DNA of 64,000 nt from UBA2330 sp049293015. Lineage in GTDB: Bacteria > Bacteroidota > Ignavibacteria > Tepidaquicellales > Tepidaquicellaceae. The stretch covers positions 6,018-70,017 of the forward strand of contig JBATSB010000098.1 in NCBI GenBank assembly GCA_049293015.1. The letters run 5' to 3'. The notes under the pieces are model-generated. The model was not told the origin of the DNA. It saw only the letters and a program-made list of their open reading frames with translations, and ran no database searches. This document shows positions 55,002 to 63,832 of this stretch, piece by piece. Position 1 is the first letter of the stretch. Each line of letters opens with the position of its first letter. Both the position numbers and the translations under genes were made by a program.

Positions 55002-56123
55002 ATGTCAAACAATAAATTTCCCTCATTTGATCTGATTGAATCTTTTGGTCATGAACAAGTAGTTTTCTGCTCGAATAAAGAGCTTGGTTTGAAAGCAATA
55101 ATTGGAATACATAATACGACTTTAGGACCTGCTCTTGGAGGTACCAGGATGTGGAATTACGCTTCGGATGAAGAAGCCCTGATAGATGTATTAAGATTAT
55201 CAAGAGGAATGACCTATAAAGCAGCCGTAGCCGGTTTAAATCTCGGCGGTGGAAAAGCTGTGATAATAGGTGATTCCAGAACTCAAAAAACTGAAGGTCT
55301 TTTCAGAGCTTTCGGTAGATATATAGAAGGACTTTCCGGAAGATATATTACTGCTGAAGACGTCGGTACAAGTATAAAAGACATGGAGTATATTATGATG
55401 GAAACACGTCATGTTACCGGTATTCCTATTGAAGTAGGCGGCAGCGGAGATCCTTCTCCTGTCACTGCATACGGAACTTATGTCGGTATCAAAGCCTGTA
55501 TTAATGACATTTACGGCAGTGATTCACTGTCAGGTAAAAAAGTAATTGTACAGGGTGCAGGCGGAAATGTCGGAAAACATCTCTGCAAATATCTTCATGA
55601 AGATGGCGCAATTATTTATGTTAATGATATCTATGAAGAAAAACTTAAACCACTTGTAGAAAAATATAAAGCTATTATTTTAAATGATAATGAAATTTAT
55701 TCTACAGAAGCAGATGTCTTTTCTCCTGCTGCTCTCGGTGGTATTATTAATGATGAAACAATTCCAAAGCTGAAAGTAAAGATCGTAGCCGGAGCTGCAA
55801 ATAATCAGCTCGGTGATGAAGAAAAACACGGTAAAATGCTAAAAGATAAAGGTATTCTTTATGCACCTGATTATGTTATAAATGCAGGCGGACTTATTAA
55901 TGTTTATAACGAACTCGAAGGATATAACAGAGAAAGAGCATTAAAACAGGCTTCAGGAATTTACGATATTCTAAAAAGTATAATTGATATCTCTAAAAAA
56001 GAAGACGTATCAACAGAAGTGGCATCCAGAAAAATTGCAGAGGAAAGAATGGAAGCTGTATCTCATGCTAAGAGAATCAGGATTTACAGGGATAAAAGAC
56101 TTTTTAACCAGCGTAATACTTAA
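55002..56123 (+). CDS. Leucine dehydrogenase (Glu/Leu/Phe/Val dehydrogenase family)
   Basis: 373 residues. The enzyme oxidatively deaminates branched-chain amino acids to 2-oxo acids with NAD. The substrate domain has GPALGGTRMWNYASDEEAL, the first lysine in TYKAAVAGL (Lys73) and the catalytic lysine in GGGKAV (Lys85); the 12-residue spacing matches Bacillus LeuDH. The NAD domain has a glycine loop GAGGNVGKHLC and IVAGAANNQL (a shared family motif). Length fits LeuDH. Valine/phenylalanine enzymes of the same family cannot be excluded. A small membrane-protein gene follows after 18 bp and may be cotranscribed. Confidence 0.92.
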   Translation: MSNNKFPSFDLIESFGHEQVVFCSNKELGLKAIIGIHNTTLGPALGGTRMWNYASDEEALIDVLRLSRGMTYKAAVAGLNLGGGKAVIIGDSRTQKTEGLFRAFGRYIEGLSGRYITAEDVGTSIKDMEYIMMETRHVTGIPIEVGGSGDPSPVTAYGTYVGIKACINDIYGSDSLSGKKVIVQGAGGNVGKHLCKYLHEDGAIIYVNDIYEEKLKPLVEKYKAIILNDNEIYSTEADVFSPAALGGIINDETIPKLKVKIVAGAANNQLGDEEKHGKMLKDKGILYAPDYVINAGGLINVYNELEGYNRERALKQASGIYDILKSIIDISKKEDVSTEVASRKIAEERMEAVSHAKRIRIYRDKRLFNQRNT

Positions 56124-56141
56124 TATAAATTGATATAAAAT

Positions 56142-56369
56142 TTGGAAACTGCAATTTGGGTTATTGGAATTGTCGCAGCAGTATTAATTATTGTTATCTA
56201 TATAATTACTTCTGTTAATAAATACAGTAACTCTTTTGTCGAAAAATATTTCGATGGTGATGATAAAGGAAAAGCTTCGGGAAGTGATTTAACAAAAGCA
56301 CAAGAAAAAATAATTACTGATGAGAAAGTTGATTTCAAAAATCCAGATCAAAAGTCTGATCAAAATTGA
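56142..56369 (+). CDS. Small single-helix membrane protein
   Basis: 75 residues from a TTG start, with one membrane helix (about 5-27, IWVIGIVAAVLIIVIYIITS), then a short charged tail of Lys, Asp and Ser with FVEKYFDGDDKGKASGSDL. No recognisable family; the layout suits a small inner-membrane protein of unknown role. It is 18 bp behind leucine dehydrogenase. The reading frame is short, so translation is likely but not certain. Confidence 0.55.
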   Translation: METAIWVIGIVAAVLIIVIYIITSVNKYSNSFVEKYFDGDDKGKASGSDLTKAQEKIITDEKVDFKNPDQKSDQN

Positions 56370-56424
56370 TTCTAATTTTTGTAAAAGAACTTTTTGATTA
56401 TGATGTGCAGGGGAGTAACAGGGT

Positions 56425-57606
56425 CTAATTTTTATTATTAAACAGCGGTTTTACCAAAGCATATTTTCTTACATACCCGGCAATTTTTTGCAGGTCTATC
56501 ATATCAATACATTCCAGATTATATGGACATGTTTTTTTCCAGCAAGGAGCACACTCCAGACCTGTTGGAATTAATTTCTCTCCTCTGTTAAAAAGCTCAA
56601 TCTCGTTCCAGCAGGATAGACCAAACCATGCTATAACATATTTTTTCAATGCAATTGCCAGGTGCATTCCAAAACTATCGCCTGTAATTACTACATCACA
56701 GACTTCCATAAAACATGCACCGTTTCTGATGCCAAGATTGGTCGGTGTATAAATTACTTTACTTTGAATCTCTTTATCAAGACTTTCATGAATCTTCAGA
56801 TTTCTTTCGGTATCTTCTTTACCACCAAGAAGCAATATCTTAAAACCATCTGTCTGAGCAAGATCATTAATTAAAGAAGTATGTTGCTCGACAGTCATTT
56901 TTTTATTTGGAAAAAGATTTGAACAGCCTGTATTAAATCCTATATAAAGATTGTTTCCATCATAACCGATCTGCTCTTTGTACTTTTCAATAAATTCAAT
57001 CTCACTTTTTGAAAAATTAAATACATATTCATCTTCTTTATAATCCAGATCAAAAGTTTCATGAATGATCTGACTGCCTGATTTTAAATTCTTTCTGAAT
57101 TTTAATTCATCATTGACACCCATTGTGTAATTATACATGGCTGATTCATTTGCGGGAATGATCTTGCCGTTCTCATCTAAAATGAATCCGTATTTCTTAT
57201 CAGCTTTTACAAGGCCTGCGAACGCACAAGCATAATCCGATTTATCTCCATTTAATAAAACGTCATACTTCATTTCAGAAATAATCATTTTATCAGTTTC
57301 GTCCCACGCATATACTTTGTCAATGAATTCATTGTTTGCCAATATCGGAAGCGCACTTTTCATAGTGATCCAGTGAATAGTGCTAATAGGGTATTTTCTT
57401 TTTAAAGCTCTAAGGATGGAAGTATTCAAAAGCACATTACCGAGTGCATCAAGGGATATGATCAAAATTTTCTTTCCGGTAAGATGTTTTTTTTCACCGT
57501 CAAGTTCCATTTTGCATCCTTGTTTCAGACAGTCATGTCCGGGGAAGCATGGCTTGTAGCCTGAGAAATACTTGCAGTCCGGTAATTTTAGATTTTTAAA
57601 GTCCAA
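56425..57606 (-). CDS. GT9 heptosyltransferase-like enzyme with N-terminal cysteine motif
   Basis: 393 residues. Like the enzyme at 21344-22474 it begins with a cysteine cluster (Cys11, Cys20, Cys26, Cys31; DCKYFSGYKPC) before the GT9 domain: ILIISLDALGNVLLNTSILR, LYIGFNTGCSNLFPNKKMTV and VVITGDSFGMHLAIALKKYV (GDS-x-x-x-H-x-A motif). Near the end is another Cys set, CAPCWKKTCPYNLEC. Sequence along the length is clearly related to the 376-residue copy. It probably acts on the same or a similar surface glycan, 34 kb from the main polysaccharide genes. Confidence 0.86.
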   Translation of the reverse strand: MDFKNLKLPDCKYFSGYKPCFPGHDCLKQGCKMELDGEKKHLTGKKILIISLDALGNVLLNTSILRALKRKYPISTIHWITMKSALPILANNEFIDKVYAWDETDKMIISEMKYDVLLNGDKSDYACAFAGLVKADKKYGFILDENGKIIPANESAMYNYTMGVNDELKFRKNLKSGSQIIHETFDLDYKEDEYVFNFSKSEIEFIEKYKEQIGYDGNNLYIGFNTGCSNLFPNKKMTVEQHTSLINDLAQTDGFKILLLGGKEDTERNLKIHESLDKEIQSKVIYTPTNLGIRNGACFMEVCDVVITGDSFGMHLAIALKKYVIAWFGLSCWNEIELFNRGEKLIPTGLECAPCWKKTCPYNLECIDMIDLQKIAGYVRKYALVKPLFNNKN

Positions 57607-57680
57607 TTATAAATACAAATTAATTCAATAATTAAATTTAGTGCTCTTTCCCTATCTCTCACTGTCCGAAAAAGTTACTA

Positions 57681-57757
57681 TTGCCTCTAAGTCGATAAGA
57701 CTCTAAGTTAAAAACAATAAAAATAAACTCCTTTGAGCCTTAGAGTCTTGGAGGCTA
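57681..57757. repeat. PAL-B palindrome, copy 5
   Basis: TTGCCTCTAAGTCGATAAGA on the left, CTTAGAGTCTTGGAGGCTAA on the right, about 75 bp overall, matching the other PAL-B arms. Confidence 0.7.
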
Positions 57758-57777
57758 AATTAAATTTTTCGTTGTTC

Positions 57778-57809
57778 CCGCAGAGTCACGTGCACTTCGA
57801 AATCTGTGG
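57778..57809. repeat. PAL-C hairpin, degenerate copy
   Basis: CCGCAGAGTC, spacer, then ATCTGTGG: a worn copy of the hairpin that occurs twice at 63833-63952. Confidence 0.55.
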
Positions 57810-57838
57810 ATACCTAATTAAATAAATAATCAAAAAGT

Positions 57839-58459
57839 TTAAACTGAATCTTTTATCAGATCAGTTATCTTCTGAAGATCTTTTTTTCTGTTTACAAAAT
57901 CCATGTCGTTTGATTCAACAATTAAGCACATACCGGATTTATATTTACTTATCCATTCATCATAGCTTTCATTAAGCTTTTTCAGATATTCAGGATCGAT
58001 GTTTTTTTCAAAATCCCTTCCCCTGAGACGAATCTGTTTTTGTAACTTCGGCAGATCGGACTTAAGATACAGCAACAGGTCAGGTGCTTTGAGGAAAGAA
58101 GTCATTTCTTTGAAGAGCTGTCTGTAATTATCATGATCTCGTTTACTCATTTTCCCCATCTTATAAAGATTAAGAGCAAATATTTCAACATCCTCATAGA
58201 TACTCCTGTCCTGTATTACAGACTTTCGGGATTTCAGAATTTCGACATGTGTCTTAAATCTGTGAGAAAGGAAATAGACCTGAAGATTGAATGACCACCT
58301 GTTCATATCAGAGTAGAAGTCTTTCAGATACGGATTGTTATTTACCTTTTCATAAAAAGGCTTCCAGTCAAATTCTCCTGCTATCAGACTTGTAAGAGAT
58401 GACTTACCCGAACCAATATTACCGGCTACAGATACAAATGATTTTTTTTTCTGATTCAT
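57839..58459 (-). CDS. Deoxynucleoside kinase (dNK/dGK/dAK type)
   Basis: 206 residues. P-loop GNIGSGKS at 13-20, a WKPFYEKVNNNPYLKDFYSD substrate-binding stretch, the conserved D-R-S motif in VIQDRSIYED, and the lid segment RGRDFEKNIDPEYL before YDEWISKYKSG. The family phosphorylates purine or pyrimidine deoxynucleosides for salvage, and fits the cdd, tdk and nucleoside-binding genes 5 kb away. Substrate preference cannot be told; Bacteroidota members commonly use deoxyadenosine or deoxyguanosine. It follows rplS on the same strand, with a terminator between. Confidence 0.9.
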   Translation of the reverse strand: MNQKKKSFVSVAGNIGSGKSSLTSLIAGEFDWKPFYEKVNNNPYLKDFYSDMNRWSFNLQVYFLSHRFKTHVEILKSRKSVIQDRSIYEDVEIFALNLYKMGKMSKRDHDNYRQLFKEMTSFLKAPDLLLYLKSDLPKLQKQIRLRGRDFEKNIDPEYLKKLNESYDEWISKYKSGMCLIVESNDMDFVNRKKDLQKITDLIKDSV

Positions 58460-58464
58460 TAAAT

Positions 58465-58494
58465 AAAAAAACCGTCAAATTATAATTGACGGTT
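58465..58494 (-). terminator. Intrinsic terminator after rplS
   Basis: AACCGTCAA-ATTATAA-TTGACGGTT is a perfect 9-bp stem; on the minus strand a run of T follows. It lies about 33 bp after the rplS stop and so ends the ffh-to-rplS block. Confidence 0.85.
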
Positions 58495-58526
58495 AAAAAT
58501 ATTTTACTTTAAAATAAATTAATATT

Positions 58527-58970
58527 TTAAGAAACTACCGCTTCTTCTTTTGCTTCAACCGTTTCAGCTTTTTTAGTTATAACCGGTTTTTCAGGAATTA
58601 CCTGATCAGAAACTTTGGGAGCTTTCTTTTTTTCTTTTATTTTTGTTGCAGCTTTTCCTGTCAGATTTCTCAGGTAATAAAGTTTGGCTCTTCTCACACT
58701 TCCGTATTTGGAAATTTCGATCTTAGCTATTCTTGGTGAGTTGATCGGGAAAATTCTTTCCACTCCGACCCCATTAGAAATTTTTCTGACGCGGAAGTTT
58801 TTACTGATACCGCCGCCTTTTATTCCCATGACAATTCCTTTGAATAGCTGTATCCTTTCCTTTTCACCTTCAAATACTTTTACCGATACCGTAATTGTAT
58901 CTCCTACGTGAAACTCCGGTAAATCATTCCGGATCTGTCCTGCTGTTACTAGATTAATTTTTTTATTCAT
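58527..58970 (-). CDS. rplS: Ribosomal protein L19 with C-terminal extension
   Basis: 147 residues. L19 sits at the 30S-50S interface. The core is unmistakable: FHVGDTITVSVKVFEGEKER, GISKNFRVRKISNGVGVER, FPINSPRIAKIEI and GSVRRAKLYYLR. The usual length is about 115; here an extra 30 residues of Lys/Glu/Val-rich, probably disordered tail follow (KEKKKAPKVSDQVIPEKPV...). The last gene of the block, 14 bp after trmD. Confidence 0.97.
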   Translation of the reverse strand: MNKKINLVTAGQIRNDLPEFHVGDTITVSVKVFEGEKERIQLFKGIVMGIKGGGISKNFRVRKISNGVGVERIFPINSPRIAKIEISKYGSVRRAKLYYLRNLTGKAATKIKEKKKAPKVSDQVIPEKPVITKKAETVEAKEEAVVS

Positions 58971-58984
58971 GATAATAATTCTCC

Positions 58985-59677
58985 TTATCCGTTTCTGTTA
59001 TTTTTCTTATTTAGTTTATTTATTCTGTTATACTTAGCACCGGCTTTTTTCTCACGCCAGATATTTATTTTTTTATGATCTCCTGAAAGCAGTACTTCAG
59101 GAACTTTCAATTTATTATAGATCTCAGGTCTTGTATACTGCGGATGATCAAATCCTGTTTCCACCTGAAATGAATCTGTAATTGCAGATTCACCGTCTCC
59201 GAGAACTCCCGGTATCAGCCTTGCAACTGCATCTATAAAAACAAATGCAGCTATATCGCCGCAGGATAGTACGTAATCTCCAATTGAGATCTCTTTGGTC
59301 ACAAGCTTTTTTACAACCCTTTCATCAACTCCTTTGTAATGTCCGCATATCAGCATCAGATTATTTTTTAGAGAAAATCCATTAAGCATATTCTGATCGA
59401 GTTTTATTCCCTGTGGTGAAAAGTAAATGATTTCATCATATTCCGTTTCGGTCATTAGCTTTTCAGCGCATCTGAATATCGGTTCAGGTTTGAGAATCAT
59501 CCCTGATCCGCCGCCGTATGGAAGGTCATCTATCTGTTTATACTTCCCGTCTGCATAATCACGCAGATTATGAATCTCAAATTCTATCAATTCCTTTTCC
59601 ACTGCACGTGATACCAAACCATTTTTCAAAGAACTTTCCAGTATTCTGGAATTTGCACTGAGAATATCAAATCTCAT
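58985..59677 (-). CDS. trmD: tRNA (guanine-N1)-methyltransferase TrmD
   Basis: 230 residues, the essential enzyme that methylates G37 of tRNAs using S-adenosylmethionine and prevents frameshifting. Knotted SPOUT core: DDLPYGGGSGMILKPEPI, LICGHYKGVDERVV, EISIGDYVLSCGDIAA and DAVARLIPGVLG, with the substrate-binding GFDHPQYTRPEIY tail. Length fits the family. Between rimM and rplS, the usual neighbours. Confidence 0.97.
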   Translation of the reverse strand: MRFDILSANSRILESSLKNGLVSRAVEKELIEFEIHNLRDYADGKYKQIDDLPYGGGSGMILKPEPIFRCAEKLMTETEYDEIIYFSPQGIKLDQNMLNGFSLKNNLMLICGHYKGVDERVVKKLVTKEISIGDYVLSCGDIAAFVFIDAVARLIPGVLGDGESAITDSFQVETGFDHPQYTRPEIYNKLKVPEVLLSGDHKKINIWREKKAGAKYNRINKLNKKNNRNG

Positions 59678-59689
59678 ATCTCATTATTT

Positions 59690-60226
59690 CTATTCTAAAA
59701 AACCTTCTATCAGATCTAGCTCTACCTTTTTGTTTTTGACATCAATTTTCTTTACAAATTCTTTTCTTAAAGGTATCATAATATCTTTCCCTTCATAAAT
59801 AATATTTATAAGATCACCGCTTCCAAAATCTGAAAACGATTTTATAATTCCTAATCTTTTCCCTTTGTCAAAAACTTCAGCTCCAACAAGTTCAAAAAAA
59901 TAAAAACTGTCTTCAGGTAATTCTACTCGCTCACTTTCGGGAAGCATTATTATTTTATTGATCAATTCTTTTACTGAATCTTTATCATCAAAATCCATAA
60001 ACTTCAAATTAACATAGTCATTTAAAGTCCTGCACTCTGAGATAGCAAATTCAAAATCAGAATTGTTATTTACAAACGCATTTTTCTCTTCATCAAAAAG
60101 AAAAATCTTTTCCAGATCATTGTATCTGTCCGGAAAATCAGTTAAATAAATTACTTTTACGTTACCCTTTACTCCGATTGGTTTTACTATTTTTCCTATC
60201 GAAATAAAATCGTTAACTTCTGGCAA
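59690..60226 (-). CDS. rimM: 16S rRNA processing/30S maturation factor RimM
   Basis: 178 residues. The N-terminal RimM domain begins IGKIVKPIGVKGNVKVIYLT, and the C-terminal PRC-barrel domain contains FFELVGAEVFDKGKRLGII and GDLINIIYEGKDIMIPLRKE, then KKVELDLIEGFLE. RimM helps mature the 3' domain of 16S rRNA by binding S19. Six bases downstream of khpA's stop, and 12 upstream of trmD. Confidence 0.95.
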   Translation of the reverse strand: MPEVNDFISIGKIVKPIGVKGNVKVIYLTDFPDRYNDLEKIFLFDEEKNAFVNNNSDFEFAISECRTLNDYVNLKFMDFDDKDSVKELINKIIMLPESERVELPEDSFYFFELVGAEVFDKGKRLGIIKSFSDFGSGDLINIIYEGKDIMIPLRKEFVKKIDVKNKKVELDLIEGFLE

Positions 60227-60232
60227 TTTTTT

Positions 60233-60493
60233 TTAACCTTCGCTTGGTTCTTTTTTAATCTTGTCAGGAATTTCCATTGAAGCTCTCATTCCTTGCTTAG
60301 ACGCAACAGCCGAAAGCAGTGTTCTAATTGCTTTTGCTGTCCTGCCCATTTTACCGATAACTTTACCGGTTTCATTATCCTGAACGTGAAGAATAAATTT
60401 TACTTTATTCTCTCCCTCGTTTATCTCCTCAACACGAACCGCATCAGGATTGTCCACAAGATTTTTAGCTATAAATTCAATAAATTCTTTCAT
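60233..60493 (-). CDS. khpA: KH-domain RNA-binding protein KhpA
   Basis: 86 residues, a single KH domain: EFIEFIAKNLVDNPDAVRVE, then the GxxG loop in VIGKMGRTAKAIRTLL and a basic tail. KhpA binds RNA as a dimer, often with KhpB, and affects cell growth and division in other bacteria. It keeps the conserved place between rpsP and rimM. Confidence 0.93.
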   Translation of the reverse strand: MKEFIEFIAKNLVDNPDAVRVEEINEGENKVKFILHVQDNETGKVIGKMGRTAKAIRTLLSAVASKQGMRASMEIPDKIKKEPSEG

Positions 60494-60584
60494 TTGGGAA
60501 TCTCCTTTGTTTAGATTAAGAACATTGAATAATATTGATTTAAAAAACTTTATTTAGCTAATTTTATATTTATGGAAAAAATAA

Positions 60585-61274
60585 TTACTCTGCTGATTTT
60601 TCTGTTGATTCTTCAGCAGGTGTTTCAGCTTTTGGTTCTTCTGTAGTTTCAGCCGGCGCTTCAGTTTTTTCAGCAACGACCTCTTCAGTTTTTTCCGGAG
60701 CAGCTTCAACAGGCGTTTCAGTTTTTTCTGCAACGACCTCTTCAGTCTTTTCTACAGCAGCTTCGGTTTTTTCTACTACCGGTTCAACTATTTTCTCTGG
60801 AGCAACTTCAACAGGCGCTTCAGTTTTTTCAGCAACGATCGGTGCTGCAGCTTTCACTTCTTTTGGAGCTGCTGCTGCTGCTGCTTCTTCAGCTTTCTTA
60901 ACTTTCTTATTTGCTTTCCTTCTTACTTTCTTTTCAATTGCTCTTTTTAATCTGGCATCTCTGTCAGTTAAATGTTTTTCAACTTCAGCATCTATCGTCG
61001 CAGCTTCAGTTCCTTTTTTCGTAAGATGGAATTTTATCATTACACCTTCATTTTTTAAAAGGCTTTTGACTGTATCGGTCGGCTGTGCGCCAACATTCAA
61101 CCAGTATAATACACGTGATTCATCCAATGAAACTTCCATAGGCTGTGTATTAGGATTATAGAGACCGACAGATTCTATGAATCTTCCATCTCTTGGAAAC
61201 CGGGAATCAGCAGCTACTATCTTATATACCGGATAGTGCCTCTTTCCCATTCTTTTTAGTCTTAACTTTACCAA
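60585..61274 (-). CDS. rpsP: Ribosomal protein S16 with long Glu/Ala/Pro-rich extension
   Basis: 229 residues, against a normal 80 to 90. The first part is canonical S16: VKLRLKRMGKRHYPVYKIVA, DSRFPRDGRFIESVGLYNP and the WLNVGAQPTDTVKSLLKNEG motif. After a helical basic stretch (RAIEKKVRRKANKKVKKAEE) comes a tail of about 100 residues made of units close to EKTEAPVEAAPEKTEEVVA. Such tails occur on S16 in this bacterial group; the function is unknown. The tail repeat makes its length liable to change. It follows ffh by 43 bp. Confidence 0.97.
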   Translation of the reverse strand: MVKLRLKRMGKRHYPVYKIVAADSRFPRDGRFIESVGLYNPNTQPMEVSLDESRVLYWLNVGAQPTDTVKSLLKNEGVMIKFHLTKKGTEAATIDAEVEKHLTDRDARLKRAIEKKVRRKANKKVKKAEEAAAAAAPKEVKAAAPIVAEKTEAPVEVAPEKIVEPVVEKTEAAVEKTEEVVAEKTETPVEAAPEKTEEVVAEKTEAPAETTEEPKAETPAEESTEKSAE

Positions 61275-61317
61275 TGTTTTTTTATATCTCCTTAGTTTAT
61301 TTTTTTATTTCTTTTAA

Positions 61318-62667
61318 TTATTTTAACTGATTCATAAAGTTCGCAGGCAGTTTCATCTTTTTCATTATCCCGCGTCCTTTATCTTTACTGAATTGCTTCA
61401 TCATTTTTTGCATGTCTTCAAATTGCTTTATCACCTTATTTACTTGCTGTATCGAATTTCCGCTGCCGTCTGCAATTCTTCTTCTTCTCATACCGTTAAG
61501 TACGTTCGGATTTTCTCTTTCCTTATTCGTCATTGACTGAATTACCGATTCGATCTTGACCAATACTTTGTCATCTATTTCCTGATTCTTTAAAGCTTTA
61601 TTTGCACCCGGTATCATTGAAAGCAATCCAGACAGTGATCCCATTTTTTTTATCTGACTGAGATATGACAGAAAATCATTATAATCAAATTTATTTTTTC
61701 TTAGCTTCTCTTCGAGTTTACCGCTTTCAGACATGTCAAACTCTGACTGGGCTTTCTCTACAAATGAAACAATATCACCTTTGCCCAAAATCCTCGATGC
61801 CATTCTGTCTGGATGAAACTCTTCTATCGCTTCGAGTTTTTCTCCAATACCTGAAAACTTTATCGGTACATCGACAACTGCTTTAATCGATAATGCCGCT
61901 CCGCCTCTTGTATCACCGTCAAGTTTTGTAAGAACGACTCCATCAAAATCCAGTTTATCATGAAATGATTTTGCAGTATTAACAGCATCCTGACCGGTCA
62001 TCGCATCCACTACAAAAAGTATCTCTTCAGGATTCAGCGACTTTTTTAGTCCGGCTACTTCATTCATCATTTCTTCATCTATCGCAAGACGTCCTGCAGT
62101 ATCAACAATTAAAGTATCACGCGCATTTTCTTTTGCATACTGAACTGCTGCGTTAGCAATCTTTACAGGATCTTTTTCATTTTCGTCTGTATAAACGGGA
62201 ATGCCGATCTGTTTACCGAGTACTTTGAGCTGCTCTATTGCCGCCGGACGATATACGTCACATGCGGCAAGCAGCGTATTTCTTCCCTGGGTTTTAAGTA
62301 GCTTTGCCAGCTTTGCCGAGAAAGTAGTCTTTCCCGACCCCTGCAAACCTACGAGTAAAATCACTGAAGGAATTCTGTCAGAAAATTTAATTCCTTTTCT
62401 CTCAGAACCCATCAGTTTTATCAGCTCATCATTAATTACTTTTACAATAAGCTGACCGGGAGTAACGCTGTTCAATACGTTAAGCCCGATGGATTTTTCT
62501 TTTACATCATTTATAAATTGGGTTACAACTTTATAATTAACGTCTGCGTCGAACAAAACTCTCCTGATCTCTCTCAGAGATTCGTCTATATTACTGTCAG
62601 TAATTTTTCCCTGACCCCGAATCTTCTTAAGAACGGTCTCAAGTTTGTTTGTTAAATCGTTTAACAT
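61318..62667 (-). CDS. ffh: Signal recognition particle protein Ffh
   Basis: 449 residues, the GTPase that with SRP RNA delivers signal-peptide-bearing nascent chains to FtsY. N domain (1-85), G domain with P-loop GLQGSGKTT at 107-115, DTAGR and TKLDGDTRGGAALS, and a methionine-rich M domain with KMGSLSGLLSMIPGAN and RRRRIADGSGNSIQQVNKVI, ending GRGIMKKMKLPANFMNQLK. Complete and of normal length. First gene of the minus-strand block, divergent from rnhB across 160 bp; the SRP RNA gene was not seen here. Confidence 0.97.
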   Translation of the reverse strand: MLNDLTNKLETVLKKIRGQGKITDSNIDESLREIRRVLFDADVNYKVVTQFINDVKEKSIGLNVLNSVTPGQLIVKVINDELIKLMGSERKGIKFSDRIPSVILLVGLQGSGKTTFSAKLAKLLKTQGRNTLLAACDVYRPAAIEQLKVLGKQIGIPVYTDENEKDPVKIANAAVQYAKENARDTLIVDTAGRLAIDEEMMNEVAGLKKSLNPEEILFVVDAMTGQDAVNTAKSFHDKLDFDGVVLTKLDGDTRGGAALSIKAVVDVPIKFSGIGEKLEAIEEFHPDRMASRILGKGDIVSFVEKAQSEFDMSESGKLEEKLRKNKFDYNDFLSYLSQIKKMGSLSGLLSMIPGANKALKNQEIDDKVLVKIESVIQSMTNKERENPNVLNGMRRRRIADGSGNSIQQVNKVIKQFEDMQKMMKQFSKDKGRGIMKKMKLPANFMNQLK

Positions 62668-62827
62668 TAAGATTATTTGTAGCTGTAATATTCCAAATTA
62701 GTGGGCTAAAAATACCAATATTAATAAAGTTTATCAAGGTATATAATTTCATAAGTCTGTTTCTATTTTTTATAAATTAAGATATTTTATTCGGAAAATC
62801 CTGACTAACTAATATATTTTATTAAAA

Positions 62828-63397
62828 ATGATAATTTGCGGAATAGATGAAGCAGGCAGAGGACCACTTGCCGGACCGGTGGTAGCAGCTTCTGTTCTGT
62901 TTGAAGAGGGATTTTTTATTGAAGGTGTAAATGATTCTAAAAAGCTGACACCTGTCCAGAGGGAAAATCTCTTTCCTTTGATTATCGAAAGCTGTATAGA
63001 ATATTCTATAAATGAAGTGGATAATATTATTATAGACGAAATTAATATTCTCAAAGCTACTATGCTTGCAATGTATAACTGCATCTCTGAATCTAAGAAC
63101 ACTCCAGATAAATATTTTATTGACGGGAATTATTTTCGGCTGCCGGAAGATCATCATACGAAATTAAATTTTGAAACGGTTATAAAAGGAGATTCAAAAA
63201 TATTTGCAATATCATGTGCTTCTATTCTTGCAAAAGTTCACAGAGATATTCTTATGAGGGAATTCCATTTCATACATTCTGAATATGACTTTCACAACAA
63301 TAAAGGTTACGGTACAAAAAAGCATATTGAAAAAATTAAAGAGTTAGGACTCAGCAGTATTCATCGCAGGACTTTCTGCAAAAATTATTTTGTCTGA
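62828..63397 (+). CDS. rnhB: Ribonuclease HII
   Basis: 189 residues. Cleaves RNA strands, including single ribonucleotides, in RNA:DNA hybrids. Active-site motifs are complete: GIDEAGRGPLAG (Asp7, Glu8), VNDSKKLTPVQREN, FIDGNY and ASILAKVHRD. In many genomes rnhB follows rplS on the same strand; here it is divergent from ffh and leads a two-gene unit with yraN, 6 bp downstream. Confidence 0.97.
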   Translation: MIICGIDEAGRGPLAGPVVAASVLFEEGFFIEGVNDSKKLTPVQRENLFPLIIESCIEYSINEVDNIIIDEINILKATMLAMYNCISESKNTPDKYFIDGNYFRLPEDHHTKLNFETVIKGDSKIFAISCASILAKVHRDILMREFHFIHSEYDFHNNKGYGTKKHIEKIKELGLSSIHRRTFCKNYFV

Positions 63398-63403
63398 AAT
63401 AAT

Positions 63404-63784
63404 ATGGCTGATGAATTGAAATGCGTTTATAAAAACAGATTAGGAAAAAATGGTGAAATGATTGCACGGAATTTTTTGATAGAGAAAGGATTGAAATTTC
63501 TGAAAGCAAATTACAGATATGAACGTGCGGAAATTGATCTGATCTTTGAAGATTCTAAAACCAATACAATTATTTTCGCTGAAGTGAAAACAAGGAAAAA
63601 TAAAAAATTCGGTGAACCCGAAGAATCCGTAAATTCCGCCAAGCAGGAAAGGATTAAAAAAGCTGCGATGGGATTCATTCTTGAAAATGAATCTTACTCT
63701 TCACATGATCTGCGAATTGATGTAATAAGCATATTATTTACAGACGGCATTCCAACGGTCAATCATATCGAAAATGCTTTCTGA
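63404..63784 (+). CDS. yraN: YraN/UPF0102-family endonuclease-like protein
   Basis: 126 residues with the PD-(D/E)XK-type core: GENGEMIARNFL-like start (GKNGEMIARNFLIEKG), FLKANYRYERAEIDLIFED with the acidic residue, and IIFAEVKTRKNKKFGEPEES with the E-x-K pair. Family proteins have a Holliday-junction resolvase-like fold, but their role is not settled. It is the common partner of rnhB. Confidence 0.92.
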   Translation: MADELKCVYKNRLGKNGEMIARNFLIEKGLKFLKANYRYERAEIDLIFEDSKTNTIIFAEVKTRKNKKFGEPEESVNSAKQERIKKAAMGFILENESYSSHDLRIDVISILFTDGIPTVNHIENAF

Positions 63785-63832
63785 AATATTTATAAAGAGC
63801 AGAAAGTAGAGAGACTTAACAGAAAAATCTTA

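Noticed and set aside
62809..63157. Two minus-strand frames antisense to rnhB
   Set aside because: They mirror the codon pattern of rnhB, which has all its catalytic motifs; no independent support.
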